This document shows positions 1-8,640 of a stretch of 64,000 nt of DNA, piece after piece. Both the position numbers and the translations under genes were made by a program. The notes under the pieces are model-generated. The model did not search any database and was not told the DNA's origin. It was given only the letters and a program-made list of their open reading frames with translations. Where the stretch lies: NCBI RefSeq assembly GCF_024519315.1, contig NZ_JANIIC010000030.1, forward strand, positions 55,154 through 119,153, read 5' to 3'. Position 1 is the stretch's first letter; every line of letters begins with the position of its first letter. The DNA comes from Streptomyces malaysiensis subsp. samsunensis. Its GTDB lineage: Bacteria > Actinomycetota > Actinomycetes > Streptomycetales > Streptomycetaceae.

Positions 1-197
1 TGAGCCAGCGCGGCATCGTCGAACTCGGACCGGGCGACTTCGTCCGCATTCCCCTGGGCATCGCGCACACCAGCGTGTGCGGCGAGGCGAGTGAGCACAT
101 CGCCCTGTTCTCCGACCGCGAGCTGCCGCAGATCGCGGAGACGACCAGGACCGCCGAGCCCTACACCCCCGAACGCCTGGCCGCACTTCAGCCCTGA
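1..197 (+). CDS. Cupin-domain protein, C-terminal end (5' truncated by window)
   Basis: The reading frame that enters at base 3 codes for the last 64 residues of a protein and stops with TGA at 195-197. The piece GDFVRIPLGIAHTS has the glycine, proline and single histidine pattern of the second half of a cupin beta-barrel. The gene lies 21 bases before the next start on the same strand, so it is probably the upstream member of the same operon. A cupin in a catabolic operon could be a sugar or aromatic-acid binding protein or a metal-dependent dioxygenase. The metal-binding half lies outside the window, so the function cannot be decided. Confidence 0.6.
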   Translation, partial: SQRGIVELGPGDFVRIPLGIAHTSVCGEASEHIALFSDRELPQIAETTRTAEPYTPERLAALQP

Positions 198-218
198 ACG
201 ACGCAGGAGCCGCACGTC

Positions 219-1319
219 ATGACCACCATGCTCGCCGCGCGTGCCCAGAAGGGTTCCACCGCGCTACACCTGCACAAGATAGCCACTCCCGAGCCCGGGC
301 CGTACGACGTTCTCGTCAAGGTGGCGTCCGCGGGCCTCGCCCCCGGAATGATGACGCTGCTCGCCCAGGGCGCCTTCAAGCACCTGCCCACCACGCTCGG
401 CCACGAGGCCGCCGGCAACGTAGTCGCCGTCGGCACCGAAGTGGAGGGCATCGACGCGGATGCCCGCGTGCGGGTGCACCCGAACCTGAACTGCCGGACC
501 TGCGGCTACTGCCGGTCCGACCGCGACATGATGTGCCCGCAGCAGGCGATGATCGGGCACGCCGCCTTCGGTGACGTCCCGATGCCGCTGTACGACCGCT
601 ACCACGACGGTGGGCTGGCCGAGTACATCCGGGTGCCGCACTGGCTCGTCGACCCGCTGCCCGACAACGTGTCCTTCGACGTCGGCGCCAAGGCTCACGA
701 TCTCGCCAACGCTATACGTGCCCTGAAGTGCGCCGACCTGCCGCTGGGGGCGACGCTCGTGGTCACCGCCGCCACCGGCACGATGGGCACCGCCACCGTC
801 AAGCTCGCCCGGCACTTCGGGGTGTCCCGGCTCGTCCTCGTCGGCCGCAGTGCCGAACGGCTGGCGGCTGTCCAGCCCCTCGCCGGTGACGTGCGCACCG
901 ACAGCGTGGCACTCGAAGAACTGCCCGTGAACTGGGCTGAGGAAGGCGGTCTCACCCGAGCCCTGCGCGCGCTGGTCCCGCAGGGAGCCGACGCCGTACT
1001 CGACTTCGTACCGGACGGGCCGGCCACTTCGCAGGCGCTCGCCGCGCTGGCGACCGGCGGCAGCCTCGTGCACATGGGCGCCAACCGCAGCCCGCTGATG
1101 TTCCCCATGGTCGCCGTCATGGCCAACTGCTGGCGCATCGTCGGCACCCGCGCCTGCACCCGCACCGATGCGAGGGAAGCCCTCACCCTGCTCGGCCAGG
1201 GCGCCCTGGACGCGGATGAACTCATCACGCACCGCTACCCGCTGGCCGAGGCCAACGAGGCGGTCGCCGCCATGCAGAACCGGACCGAGCCGATCTGGAT
1301 GGCGGTGGTCAACCCGTGA
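219..1319 (+). CDS. Zinc-containing medium-chain alcohol dehydrogenase
   Basis: The 366-residue protein belongs to the medium-chain dehydrogenase/reductase family, which oxidises alcohols or reduces aldehydes with NAD(P). GHE (61-63) is the conserved zinc-proximal motif. Cys92, Cys95, Cys98 and Cys106 form the structural zinc site, and the Rossmann loop lies around 182-195 (AATGTMG). The first catalytic zinc ligand, normally a Cys around residue 40 in a G-x-C-x-T/S-D context, is not there (SAGLAPGMM), so catalysis may be altered. The ATG at 219 has a GGAG-type ribosome site in GCAGGAGCC. The stop overlaps the next start as GTGA, showing translational coupling to the FAD monooxygenase. Role inferred: a dehydrogenase step in an aromatic or alcohol catabolic operon. 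Confidence 0.85.
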   Translation: MTTMLAARAQKGSTALHLHKIATPEPGPYDVLVKVASAGLAPGMMTLLAQGAFKHLPTTLGHEAAGNVVAVGTEVEGIDADARVRVHPNLNCRTCGYCRSDRDMMCPQQAMIGHAAFGDVPMPLYDRYHDGGLAEYIRVPHWLVDPLPDNVSFDVGAKAHDLANAIRALKCADLPLGATLVVTAATGTMGTATVKLARHFGVSRLVLVGRSAERLAAVQPLAGDVRTDSVALEELPVNWAEEGGLTRALRALVPQGADAVLDFVPDGPATSQALAALATGGSLVHMGANRSPLMFPMVAVMANCWRIVGTRACTRTDAREALTLLGQGALDADELITHRYPLAEANEAVAAMQNRTEPIWMAVVNP

Positions 1320-2908
1320 GCGCCGCATCCCGGCTTCCCGTACTTGTGGTCGGAGGCGGTCCCGTCGGCCTGACCGTGGCAAACCTGCTCGCGGCCCGCG
1401 GAGTTCCCCTCGTCCTGGTCGAGCGCAACGCCTCCACCAGTGACGAGGCCAAGGCCATCAGCCTGGACGACGAGTCTTTGCGGACGCTGCAGACGGCCGG
1501 TCTGGCGGACAAGGTCATGGAGATCGTCGTCCCGGGTACCGGCACGCGTTACTACGACCGCAAGGGTCGGCCCCTCTTCCACGCCCGGGGCCCGCAGCCC
1601 TACCGCCTCGGCTTCCCGTTCAAGAACCAGTTCGCCCAGCCCGAACTGGAGAAGCTGTTGCTGGACGAGCTGAAATCCCGTTCAGAGGCGGACATCCGCT
1701 TCTCCACCGAACTGCTCACCGTGACGGACAACCCCGACGGCACCGGCGCCACCGCCGCGATCCGAACCCCCGGGGGCACCCACACCGAAGACCTGCGAGT
1801 CAGCTGGGTCCTGGCCTGCGACGGAGGCCGCTCGACCGTGCGCGAACTGCGCGGCATCGGCATGACCGGCACCAGCCACCAGCACGTCTGGCTGGTCGCC
1901 GACACCACCGGTGACCTTCACGACGAGCGCTACGGAATGCATCACGGCACCCCCGAACGGCCCACGGTGATCGTGCCCGGCCGAGGCGGCCGCTGCCGCT
2001 ACGAGTTCCTCCTGCATCCGGGAGAGGGCGAGAAGGGTGCACGGCCCGACTTTGAGACGGTGCGCAGGCTGGTCGCGCCCTACCGGTTGCTCACCGAGGA
2101 TCAGGTGGAACGCTGCACCGCGTACACCTTTAACGCCGTCGTCGCCGACCGGTGGCGCGACGGGTACGCGCTGCTGCTCGGCGACGCCGCGCACATGATG
2201 CCGCCCTTCGCCGGCCAGGGACTCAACTCCGGTATACGGGACGCTGCCAACCTCGCGTGGAAGATCGACGACGTGTGGCACGGCCGGGCCGCGGAGAGCC
2301 TCCTCGACACCTATGAAGCGGAGCGGCGCCCGCACGCCACCGCCATGGTCCGCTACTCCGAACGCCTCGGTGATGTCGTCATGACCACCGACCGGCGTCG
2401 CGCTCTCGTACGCGACATCGCCGCCCGTGCTCTGCTGCGCGTACCAAAGGGGCGTCGCTACCTCACCGAGATGCGGTTCCGGCCCTCAGCACGGCATGAG
2501 GCCGGCCTGGTCGTCGGTGACCACTCCCTGACGGGCACGCAGCTGCCGCAGCCACGGGTCCTGGTCCCCCCGAGCCTGCACCCGCTCTGGTTCGACGAGG
2601 TCCTCGGCCAGTCCTATGCTTTGCTGGGCGTCGATGTCCCGGACGCCGCCTGGCGACGCTTCGACGGCACTCACTGGCCCGACGACACGCTGGGCATCAG
2701 ACGGATCGATGTGGCGCTCGGCGACCGCATACCGCCGACGACCGGAGTGCGCGAAGCTGTCGCGGACGCGGACGGCCGCCTGGAGGCAGCCCTCGCCACG
2801 GCCCGCAACCGGTTTGTCCTGGTCAAGCCCGACCGCTACATCGCGGCCGTCCTGGGGCCGCAGGACATCCCCGCCGTCGCCGCGGCACTGTGCAAGAAGA
2901 CCAGGTGA
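1316..2908 (+). CDS. FAD-dependent aromatic monooxygenase (MhpA/PHBH-like)
   Basis: The 530-residue flavoprotein hydroxylase should use NAD(P)H and O2 to hydroxylate a phenolic ring. The N-terminal dinucleotide site is GGGPVG (13-18). The second FAD site, GDAAHMMPPFAGQG, lies around residue 288, and this exact style is typical of 3-(3-hydroxyphenyl)propionate hydroxylase and related group A monooxygenases. The last ~100 residues form the thioredoxin-like C-terminal domain of this subgroup. The GTG start overlaps the upstream stop (GTGA at 1316-1319), and the stop overlaps the start of the downstream oxidoreductase in the same way. A second, truncated copy of the C-terminal domain occurs near 8371-8640. 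The substrate cannot be read from sequence. Confidence 0.88.
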   Translation: MSAASRLPVLVVGGGPVGLTVANLLAARGVPLVLVERNASTSDEAKAISLDDESLRTLQTAGLADKVMEIVVPGTGTRYYDRKGRPLFHARGPQPYRLGFPFKNQFAQPELEKLLLDELKSRSEADIRFSTELLTVTDNPDGTGATAAIRTPGGTHTEDLRVSWVLACDGGRSTVRELRGIGMTGTSHQHVWLVADTTGDLHDERYGMHHGTPERPTVIVPGRGGRCRYEFLLHPGEGEKGARPDFETVRRLVAPYRLLTEDQVERCTAYTFNAVVADRWRDGYALLLGDAAHMMPPFAGQGLNSGIRDAANLAWKIDDVWHGRAAESLLDTYEAERRPHATAMVRYSERLGDVVMTTDRRRALVRDIAARALLRVPKGRRYLTEMRFRPSARHEAGLVVGDHSLTGTQLPQPRVLVPPSLHPLWFDEVLGQSYALLGVDVPDAAWRRFDGTHWPDDTLGIRRIDVALGDRIPPTTGVREAVADADGRLEAALATARNRFVLVKPDRYIAAVLGPQDIPAVAAALCKKTR

Positions 2909-3985
2909 CGTCCCTGCCGACCACGACGGCCGCCGTCCGGGTCCACGATCACGGTGGTCCCGAACAACTGGTCTACGAGCAGCGGCCGCTGCCGGCCCTC
3001 GGTCCCACCGACGTGCTGGTGGCCGTCGACACCGCGGCCGTCTCGGGGTGGGACCTGAAGTACCGCCGCGGACCGCAGCCCGGCACCCGGCTCCCCGGCC
3101 GCAACCCCTTCCCCATGCCCCAGCAACTGGGACGGGAGGCCGCAGGGACAGCCGTCGCCACCGGGCCGGACACCCGTCTGCCGCGTCCAGGAGACCGGGT
3201 GGCGGCCGTTGTCCACCCCGAGAATCCTCACGCACCTGAGACGTATCGGGACCTTGGCAACCTGTCCACCGGCATCGCTGTCCCAGGTCACCAGGCGCCG
3301 GGCGCCTATGCCGAGTACGTGGTGCGCGACGAACGACTCTTCCTGCCGGTGCCTGACCACGCCGACCTGGAACAGGCGGCGGTCACGCTGTGGCCCTTCG
3401 ACACCAGCCACCGGGGTACTGCGGGTCACTGCGGGGGATACCCTGCTCGTGACCGGGGCCGCCGGCCCGATGGGTCTGGCCACCATCCGACTGGCCCAGA
3501 TTTTCGGACTGCGTGTTATCGCCACGACCCGGCATGCCGAACGAGCCGACGCCCTGCGGGCAGTCGTCGACGCCGAGATCGTCGTCACCCAGGATGTGGA
3601 CACCGCTGCCGAGGTCATCAGGGACCTCACCCATGGTGAGGGCGTGGATCACGCCGTCGACTATTCGGCCAGCCGCGATCTGCTGCGCCTCGCACTGGAT
3701 GTTCTGCGGCTCGGTGGCCGGCTCTGTCCGGCGGCCGGAGAACAGAGTCCGCCCGGGCCCCTGCCGTTCACGGTCTTCGACCTCACCCGTCTGGAGGCCG
3801 ACGTCGTCGGGGTCCGCGGAGCACGGCACGACGACGCGCTGCGGGTTCTGGGCCTCCTCACCGATGGACGGCTGCGCTCGCCGATTGCCGCGCGCTTTCC
3901 GCTGGCGGAGGCCGCGCAGGCGCACGAACTCATGGAACAAGGCACCGACGTCGTCGGGCGCATCCTCCTCAAGCCCGGCCGCTGA
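2905..3985 (+). pseudogene. Quinone oxidoreductase/zinc-type dehydrogenase, frameshifted
   Basis: The first half (from GTG 2905, overlapping the upstream stop as GTGA) reads in one frame to about 3412 and gives the N-terminal GroES-like domain (LGREAAGTAVATG). The second half reads in the next frame to TGA at 3983-3985. It gives the nucleotide-binding domain (LLVTGAAGPMGLATIRLA) and a normal C-terminus (VVGRILLKPGR). The two frames join at the GGGG run at 3413-3416. Removing one G gives the sensible join SHRVLRVTAGDTLLVTG. The joined protein would be about 360 residues, normal for quinone oxidoreductases. This is either a recent single-base mutation or a homopolymer base-calling error. It is the last gene of the 219-3985 operon, followed at once by a strong terminator hairpin. 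Confidence 0.75.
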
Positions 3986-3987
3986 GC

Positions 3988-4022
3988 GCGCGAGCCGACG
4001 CCGCCGCGGCGTCGGCTCGCGC
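3988..4022. terminator. Strong hairpin terminator after the 219-3985 operon
   Basis: A perfect 15-bp inverted repeat (GCGCGAGCCGACGCC and its complement) surrounds a 5-base loop and begins 3 bases after the stop codon at 3985. There is no U-tract, as is usual in Streptomyces. It separates the left operon from the decayed alcohol dehydrogenase. Confidence 0.75.
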
Positions 4023-4051
4023 CCCCACCTTCGCACCGGGAGAATAAGTTC

Positions 4052-5155
4052 TTGCCCACACCAACCGCCGTCGCCGTGGCTCGCGCCGGCGAGGACACCT
4101 TCCACTGGGAACGTGCCGTCCTCGAGTCCCGGCCCTGGCGAAGTCCTCGTCCGCCTCGTCGCCATCGGCCTGTGCCACACAGACCTGTCCGTCCTGGCCG
4201 GGCGGGCTGCCCGCGGTGCTCGGCCACGGGGGAGCAGGAATCGTCGAAGCCGTGGGCGACTCGGTTACCGATGTCGCAGCCGGTGACCGCGTCGTGCTCT
4301 CCTTCAACTCCTGCGGCCGCTGCACCTCGTGCCGGACCGGCCGGCCCACCGCGTGCGGCACCTACTTCCCGCTGAACTTCCAGGCGGCCCGTCCGGACGG
4401 CACGACACCGATCCGCACACCGGAGGGAGCACCGCTCGGCGGCCTGTTCTTCGGGCAGTCTTCCCTCGCCCGGTACGCGGTCGTCTCCGCCCAGAGCGTG
4501 GTCCGCGTCGACGGGGCCGATGACGACGAATTCGCCCTGCTGGTGCCTGTCGGCTGCGGCATCCAGACCGGTGCCGGAGCCATCCTCAACCTGCTCAGGC
4601 CTGAGCACGGCGACAGCGTGGCCGTCTTCGGCGCCGGAGCGGTCGGCCTGTCGGCGGTCATGGCGGCGCGGCTCACGGCCGCCCGGACCATCGTGTCCGT
4701 GGACGTCGTTCCGTGGCGCCTGGCTCTGGCTACCGAACTCGGCGCCACCCATACCGTGAACAGCGGAACGGAGGACCTCGGCCGCTGTCTGGCCGACAGC
4801 GCCGGCCCCACCGGTGTGACCCACGTCCTCGAAACCACCGGCGTGTCGTCCCTGACGGAACTGGCCTCCACCGCCATTGCCGCCAACGGAACAGTCGCCG
4901 TCATCGGAGCGCCGACCGCCGGAAGCCGGGCTTCTTTCGACATCAGTGCTCTCATCGACGGACGGACCGTTTGTGGTGTCACTGAAGGCGGCAGCGACCG
5001 CATCACCTTTATCCCTGCCCTCATCGACCTGGCGGCGCCAAGGACGCTTGCCGTACGAGAAGTTCGTCCGCTTCTACGCCGAGGACGAGCTCCACCGGCG
5101 GTCCGGGACGCGACATGCGGCGGCCTCAGGACTCGGCTTACCTGCGAGCATAGGT
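4052..5155 (+). pseudogene. Decayed aryl/benzyl-alcohol-type zinc dehydrogenase
   Basis: Fragments of one zinc alcohol dehydrogenase of about 365 residues appear in all three plus frames. A possible TTG start is at 4052 (after GGGAGA). The catalytic zinc region (LVRLVAIGLCHTDLSVLAG) lies at about 4132-4200 in another frame. The body, from GHGGAGIVEAVG at 4228 through the structural Cys cluster CGRCTSCRTGRPTAC and the Rossmann fold VFGAGAVGLSAV, follows in a third frame. The C-terminal piece RQGRLPYEKFVRFYAEDELH has slipped again near 5033, with a further slip near 5093. The normally invariant Glu of GHE is Gly. With at least four frame changes and a lost key residue this is a real pseudogene rather than one read error. 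The family normally oxidises benzyl or allylic alcohols. Confidence 0.75.
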
Positions 5156-5255
5156 CCAATGCAGGCCGAGGAGCCCGCGTCACCGCGTGTGGGACACCAA
5201 GGTCCGCTGCGGGCCGGTCACCGGGCTCGGCACTGCTGCGCCGGGGCCCGTACGC

Positions 5256-5615
5256 TCAATTCCCGCCGGTGTCCGTTGCCCCACTTTGATGGGCGCGTTC
5301 GTCGGCGAGCATCGCGGTGACTGCCGGAACGGTGAAACCTCCGATTCCCAGGAGATGGTGCACCTCCCAGGGAATGACCTCGTATTCGCGGAACCCTCCG
5401 GCAACGAAGGGCTCACTGCGGAAGAGGTCATCGACGGCCTGACGGGGCATGTGGCCCACGACGATGATGCCAAGACCTCGGTCGGGGCTGGGCCCGGCCA
5501 TCAGTATCTGGCCCGTGAGCTGTCGATGGTGCATCCATGCCAGGTGATCGCTGAGGGCCTCCTCGATCGCGCTTTCTCGGTCGCCGCTCCAGCGGTGCAG
5601 TGTCAGATACCACAT
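5256..5615 (-). CDS. YCII-related small protein
   Basis: The protein is 119 residues from ATG 5615, which has GGGACG just upstream. An ATG further out lies inside the neighbouring coding region and lacks a ribosome site. The fold resembles the YCII/muconolactone isomerase-like alpha-beta barrel: MWYLTLHRW strand, a conserved HLAWMHH segment, GPSPDRGLGIIVV and DDLFRSEPFVAGG. Members are small enzymes or accessory proteins, often in aromatic-degradation operons. The gene follows the ornithine-cyclodeaminase-like gene by 14 bases on the same strand and is probably cotranscribed. No catalytic role can be assigned from sequence alone. Confidence 0.7.
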   Translation of the reverse strand: MWYLTLHRWSGDRESAIEEALSDHLAWMHHRQLTGQILMAGPSPDRGLGIIVVGHMPRQAVDDLFRSEPFVAGGFREYEVIPWEVHHLLGIGGFTVPAVTAMLADERAHQSGATDTGGN

Positions 5616-5629
5616 CGTCCCACGTCCCT

Positions 5630-6613
5630 TCAGCCGGAGAAGTTGAATGCAGTGCCCAGCCGCTGTTCGTCTGCCCACGCGCGGATCCATGCCAGGATCG
5701 GGACATCCCATTGGTAGGGCATGGCCAGCTCGAACACGATCGTGTCCGTGTGGGAACCGCGGGCGGGCACCTTTCCTGTGATCACATCTGCCAGTTGCAG
5801 GGCATCGGCGGGTACAGGCGGAGGGGCGTCGCCGATGAAACCGCTGGCGAATCCGAAAGCAACCAGTTCAGGGCGCCGAGTCGTTGGTACCGCCAAGCGG
5901 GCACCACGCTTGAGGAGGTTGCCGCCCGCACCAGTCATGCTGATCAGCAACGCACCGGGACGTACGGCCTCGGGATCGGGTACGGCTGACTCACCGAGGG
6001 AGTAGCGGCCCGCGGCGGTGATGACATCAGCGCCGGCCACCGCCTCGTCGATGGATGCCGCTACCGACACGTGGACATCGTCGCCGAGTCGGGTCCGCAG
6101 ACTCGCGCCGAAGGCCGTTCGGCTCTCGCGCGTTGGGCTCCATACCTTCAGGTGGCGAAGGCCAGGCATCACACGGCGGATGGTGCGCACATGACTGCGT
6201 GCCTGCACTCCACTCCCCAGCACTGTCAGTGTGGCGGCATCAGCGGGAGCGAGATGGCGCACGCCGACTGCGGCAGGGACCGAAGTGCGCAGCACGTTGA
6301 AGTCGTCCAGCGCGATCATGCTGTCGACTGCGCCGGTGGTGCCGTCCAGTTGGACCCCGAGCGATGCGTTGGGGCGGGCCTCCTTCACTCGGTTGGGAAA
6401 GACACGCAGGGTCGCGGGACCGCTCGCGAGCGACACCAACTGCGCGGCCAGCTCATCGCCATTGGCCAGGTCCAGCCCCGCGAAGACGGTCTGTGCGCGA
6501 TCGCCGGCCTGGCACTGGGTGACGGAGCTTTCGACCGCGTCGATGGCGCTGTCGAGCTCGTCGTCGTTGGTAGCGAGCCGACTCAGGTCCGAGCGACTCA
6601 GCAGTAGCGGCAT
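5630..6613 (-). CDS. Ornithine cyclodeaminase / mu-crystallin family protein
   Basis: The 327-residue protein from ATG 6613 has a good GAGAGG ribosome site. An in-frame start at 6646 has none. The NAD(P)-binding core shows TVLGSGVQARSHVRTI in the middle and the family loop SLGESAVPDPEAVRPGALLISMTG later. Family members deaminate ornithine to proline or act as imine/ketimine reductases and amino-acid dehydrogenases. The N-terminal half is slightly divergent, so strict ornithine cyclodeaminase activity is uncertain. The gene heads a two-gene unit with the YCII protein. The region between its start and the MarR gene holds an ACAGGAC element shared with other promoters in the window. Confidence 0.8.
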   Translation of the reverse strand: MPLLLSRSDLSRLATNDDELDSAIDAVESSVTQCQAGDRAQTVFAGLDLANGDELAAQLVSLASGPATLRVFPNRVKEARPNASLGVQLDGTTGAVDSMIALDDFNVLRTSVPAAVGVRHLAPADAATLTVLGSGVQARSHVRTIRRVMPGLRHLKVWSPTRESRTAFGASLRTRLGDDVHVSVAASIDEAVAGADVITAAGRYSLGESAVPDPEAVRPGALLISMTGAGGNLLKRGARLAVPTTRRPELVAFGFASGFIGDAPPPVPADALQLADVITGKVPARGSHTDTIVFELAMPYQWDVPILAWIRAWADEQRLGTAFNFSG

Positions 6614-6649
6614 GTCAGTACCTCTCTCGATCGGAACAGTACCCATTCA

Positions 6650-6692
6650 TCCTGTACTTCGAGACGTAGGTTTTGCAATACAGGACAGTATC
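6650..6692. promoter_or_regulatory. Inverted repeat TCCTGTA...TACAGGA upstream of the cyclodeaminase gene
   Basis: TCCTGTA (6650-6656) and TACAGGA (6679-6685) form an inverted repeat in the 87-base gap upstream of the start at 6613. The right part, ACAGGAC-agta-TCCC, resembles ACAGGAC-TCCT elements found near 9538, 10180 and 17750. It is a candidate operator. The protein that binds it is not known from sequence. Confidence 0.4.
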
Positions 6693-6700
6693 CCAATGGT

Positions 6701-7177
6701 TCACTTCCCGGGCGAGGGCGAAGCGCTCGCATCACGCGTGGCGGGCGCCTCCGCCAGCAGGCCGGTGCAGGTGCGCAGCCATGCCGAGATGACGGGTTCG
6801 TCCGCCCCCGCCGCGCCCCGTAGGAGGATCTCGAACTCCTTCACTGTTGCCGACGCCCGGGCGAGCCGGTCGCGGCCGCTGGTGGTCAGCGTCGTGCCCC
6901 GCGTCCGAAGTCGCGGCACACGATCCGCACGCTCGATGTAGCCGGCCTTGGCCAGAGCGTCAAGGATCTTGAGCATGGTGGGCGCCGCAACCGCCGAGCG
7001 GCGGGCGAGCTCGGAGTTGGAAATGCCTGGATGATCTTCCAGCAGGGCGAGCGCCAGGTACTGCGGCGTTGTCAGGCCGACCTGGGCGAGGGCCGCGTCC
7101 ATCCTGGATCTCAAGGTCTGTTGCAGCCTTTTGAGTGCGAATCCCAGGGATTCTTCCGGGTCTACATGGGGGTTCAT
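6701..7177 (-). CDS. MarR-family transcriptional regulator
   Basis: The 158-residue winged-helix repressor has a MarR layout: N-terminal dimer helix, recognition region ISNSELARRSAVAAPTMLKI (about 55-75), wing (DRVPRLRTRGTTLTTSGRD), then C-terminal helices. MarR proteins usually repress a neighbouring divergent gene and release DNA on binding a phenolic ligand. The gene is divergent from the ABM monooxygenase at 7276. The 98-base gap holds a nearly perfect 12-bp inverted repeat (7200-7229), so the pair probably forms a simple ligand-controlled switch. Confidence 0.88.
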   Translation of the reverse strand: MNPHVDPEESLGFALKRLQQTLRSRMDAALAQVGLTTPQYLALALLEDHPGISNSELARRSAVAAPTMLKILDALAKAGYIERADRVPRLRTRGTTLTTSGRDRLARASATVKEFEILLRGAAGADEPVISAWLRTCTGLLAEAPATRDASASPSPGK

Positions 7178-7199
7178 GTTTGGGAGCGTACCAGTTTAC

Positions 7200-7229
7200 T
7201 TAGTGCCCTAATTGAAGTTAGGGTGCTAA
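7200..7229. promoter_or_regulatory. Probable MarR operator in the divergent MarR/ABM promoter
   Basis: TTAGTGCCCTAA (7200-7211) and TTAGGGTGCTAA (7218-7229) form an inverted repeat with one mismatch across a 6-base spacer. It sits between the start of the MarR gene (7177) and the start of the ABM gene (7276), the usual place for a MarR site. Confidence 0.6.
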
Positions 7230-7275
7230 TGAGCGCGCGCATCGCACGCCAGGTCCGATCGTCAGGAGAGCCGCC

Positions 7276-7632
7276 ATGACCAGCCCGACAACCAGCCTGT
7301 CCGTGACCACGGGCACAGATCAGATCACTCTGGTCAATGTGTTCACCGTCGACATCGAACGCCAGACCGAGCTGGTGGAGGCACTCGACGAGGCCACGCG
7401 ATCGATCTTCACGAAGGTTCCTGGCTTCATCTCTGCGAACCTGCACGTCAGCCTCGACGGCACGCGCGTCGTCAACTACGCCCAGTGGGCGGACAAAGCC
7501 AGCTACTCCGCGGCTCTTCAGCACCCGGAGGTCCGCAAGCACGTGGAGCACGCCGCAGGCATAGCGCAGGCGTACGACCCGACCCTGGTACAGGTCTGGT
7601 CCGTGCATAACAGCGACGCAGACGTCTCCTGA
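7276..7632 (+). CDS. ABM-domain monooxygenase (antibiotic biosynthesis monooxygenase family)
   Basis: The 118-residue protein covers a single ABM ferredoxin-like fold: LVNVFTVDIERQTELVEAL at the start, KVPGFISANLHVSLDGTRV in the middle and VVNYAQWADKASYSAAL before the C-terminal VQVW strand. Family members are cofactor-free monooxygenases that oxidise polycyclic quinols, or stress-related homologues without known reaction. The ATG at 7276 has CAGGAG just upstream. Regulation by the divergent MarR protein is likely. Two other ABM copies occur nearby, one at 7853 and a fragment at 12088, so this subfamily has been amplified here. Confidence 0.85.
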   Translation: MTSPTTSLSVTTGTDQITLVNVFTVDIERQTELVEALDEATRSIFTKVPGFISANLHVSLDGTRVVNYAQWADKASYSAALQHPEVRKHVEHAAGIAQAYDPTLVQVWSVHNSDADVS

Positions 7633-7852
7633 GCACATGGCCGCGGCCGGGACAGAGGTATTCACCATCGTGCAAGGCACGCCGATCGGCCAGGGCGCAG
7701 CAGAGACGATCTGCCACGTCACACGCTAGGCAGGCGAGAACGGCTACCTTGTCATCGTCGACCCGCGCGCTTGTCACGCACGGCAAGAAAGGAGCGCGGC
7801 TCGCTTCGGGCTCGCGGAGGCGAGGGTCTCCCACTGCGAGCGCTATTGCACG

Positions 7853-8182
7853 GTGACCACAGACGGGGCGCCGCCGCTACCCGGGGGCAGGAGTCGAGGT
7901 GGCTTCCAGGGGTGGGTCACTTTGCTGACCACCGCCGAGCAGCGCGGCTCCTCGCCGACTCAACGTGAGCGAAACCGCCTCATCGATTCGCCTCCTGAGG
8001 GCTTTCGCTCCGCCACCTTCTACCTTGACGTCACCCACCCCATGATCTACGAGCACGTCGTGTGGGAGACCGAAGAGCACTTCGCGGCCGCACAGCAACA
8101 CCCGTCTTTCGTACAGCATTTGTCCAAGGTGTCGGCGCTGGCGACCGCCACCTGGACCAGCTTGCGCGCTGCCCCGGAGTGA
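7853..8182 (+). CDS. Second ABM-domain protein, possibly decayed at its N-terminus
   Basis: The protein, read as 109 residues from GTG 7853, carries an ABM pattern from about residue 21: WVTLLTTAEQRG, then SPPEGFRSATFYLDVTHPM, YEHVVWETEEHFAAAQQHP and a final TATWTSLRA strand. This parallels the gene at 7276. The first 20 residues and the stretch around 7945-7985 look unlike coding ABM sequence. A neighbouring frame gives a better helix there (RAARLLADST), so a pair of small compensating frame errors is possible. No convincing ribosome site was seen. Function is unknown beyond the family. Confidence 0.5.
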   Translation: MTTDGAPPLPGGRSRGGFQGWVTLLTTAEQRGSSPTQRERNRLIDSPPEGFRSATFYLDVTHPMIYEHVVWETEEHFAAAQQHPSFVQHLSKVSALATATWTSLRAAPE

Positions 8183-8370
8183 TGGGCCGCACGGTGCGTC
8201 GTCGGCATCCGGTGCGAGCGGATGCCGATGTCTGTCACCGGCCGGGCGTGCTCGAAGCGGGCGGTGCCGCCTTCCTTCGGCCGGTACCGGCGAACGTCGC
8301 ATCGCCTATGCGGACCAGCCCGCTTTCGGTCACGCCCCCGCCCCCGGGACTCGCCCCCCGGCGTCGTCGA

Positions 8371-8640
8371 GCGAGTCGCAAGTACTCTTTCGATGGTGCT
8401 CACTGGCCGGATGGGATGGTGGCCATCAAGCGGATCGACAGGCTTCTCGGCGACCGCTTGCCGCCCGCGAGAGGACAATGCGAGGCGATCGCGGACGCCG
8501 ACGGCCGTCTCGACGAGGCGCTGACAGCCGCTCGCAGCCGATTCGCCTTGGTCAAGCCCGACCCGTACATCGCCGCCGTCATGGCCCGGGGAGACATCTC
8601 CGCTGTGGCGCGGACGCCACACTGCCAGCGATCAGGCCGT
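8371..8640 (+). pseudogene. C-terminal fragment of an FAD-dependent monooxygenase
   Basis: About 80 residues match the last part of the FAD monooxygenase at 1316-2908. FDGAHWPDGMVAIKRIDRLL parallels FDGTHWPDDTLGIRRIDVAL. AIADADGRLDEAL and ALVKPDPYIAAVMARGDI parallel AVADADGRLEAAL and VLVKPDRYIAAVLGPQDI. The FAD-binding parts are absent. This is a remnant of a paralogous hydroxylase that ends where the convergent FAH-family gene ends. The bases from 8183 to 8370 show no clear gene. Confidence 0.7.

Noticed and set aside
264..1382. 372-codon antisense frame over the alcohol dehydrogenase
   Set aside because: The plus-strand gene has clear motifs and coupling. The antisense product is low-complexity.
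7637..7729. 30-codon frame after the ABM gene
   Set aside because: No recognisable product. It may be a remnant, but support is too weak.
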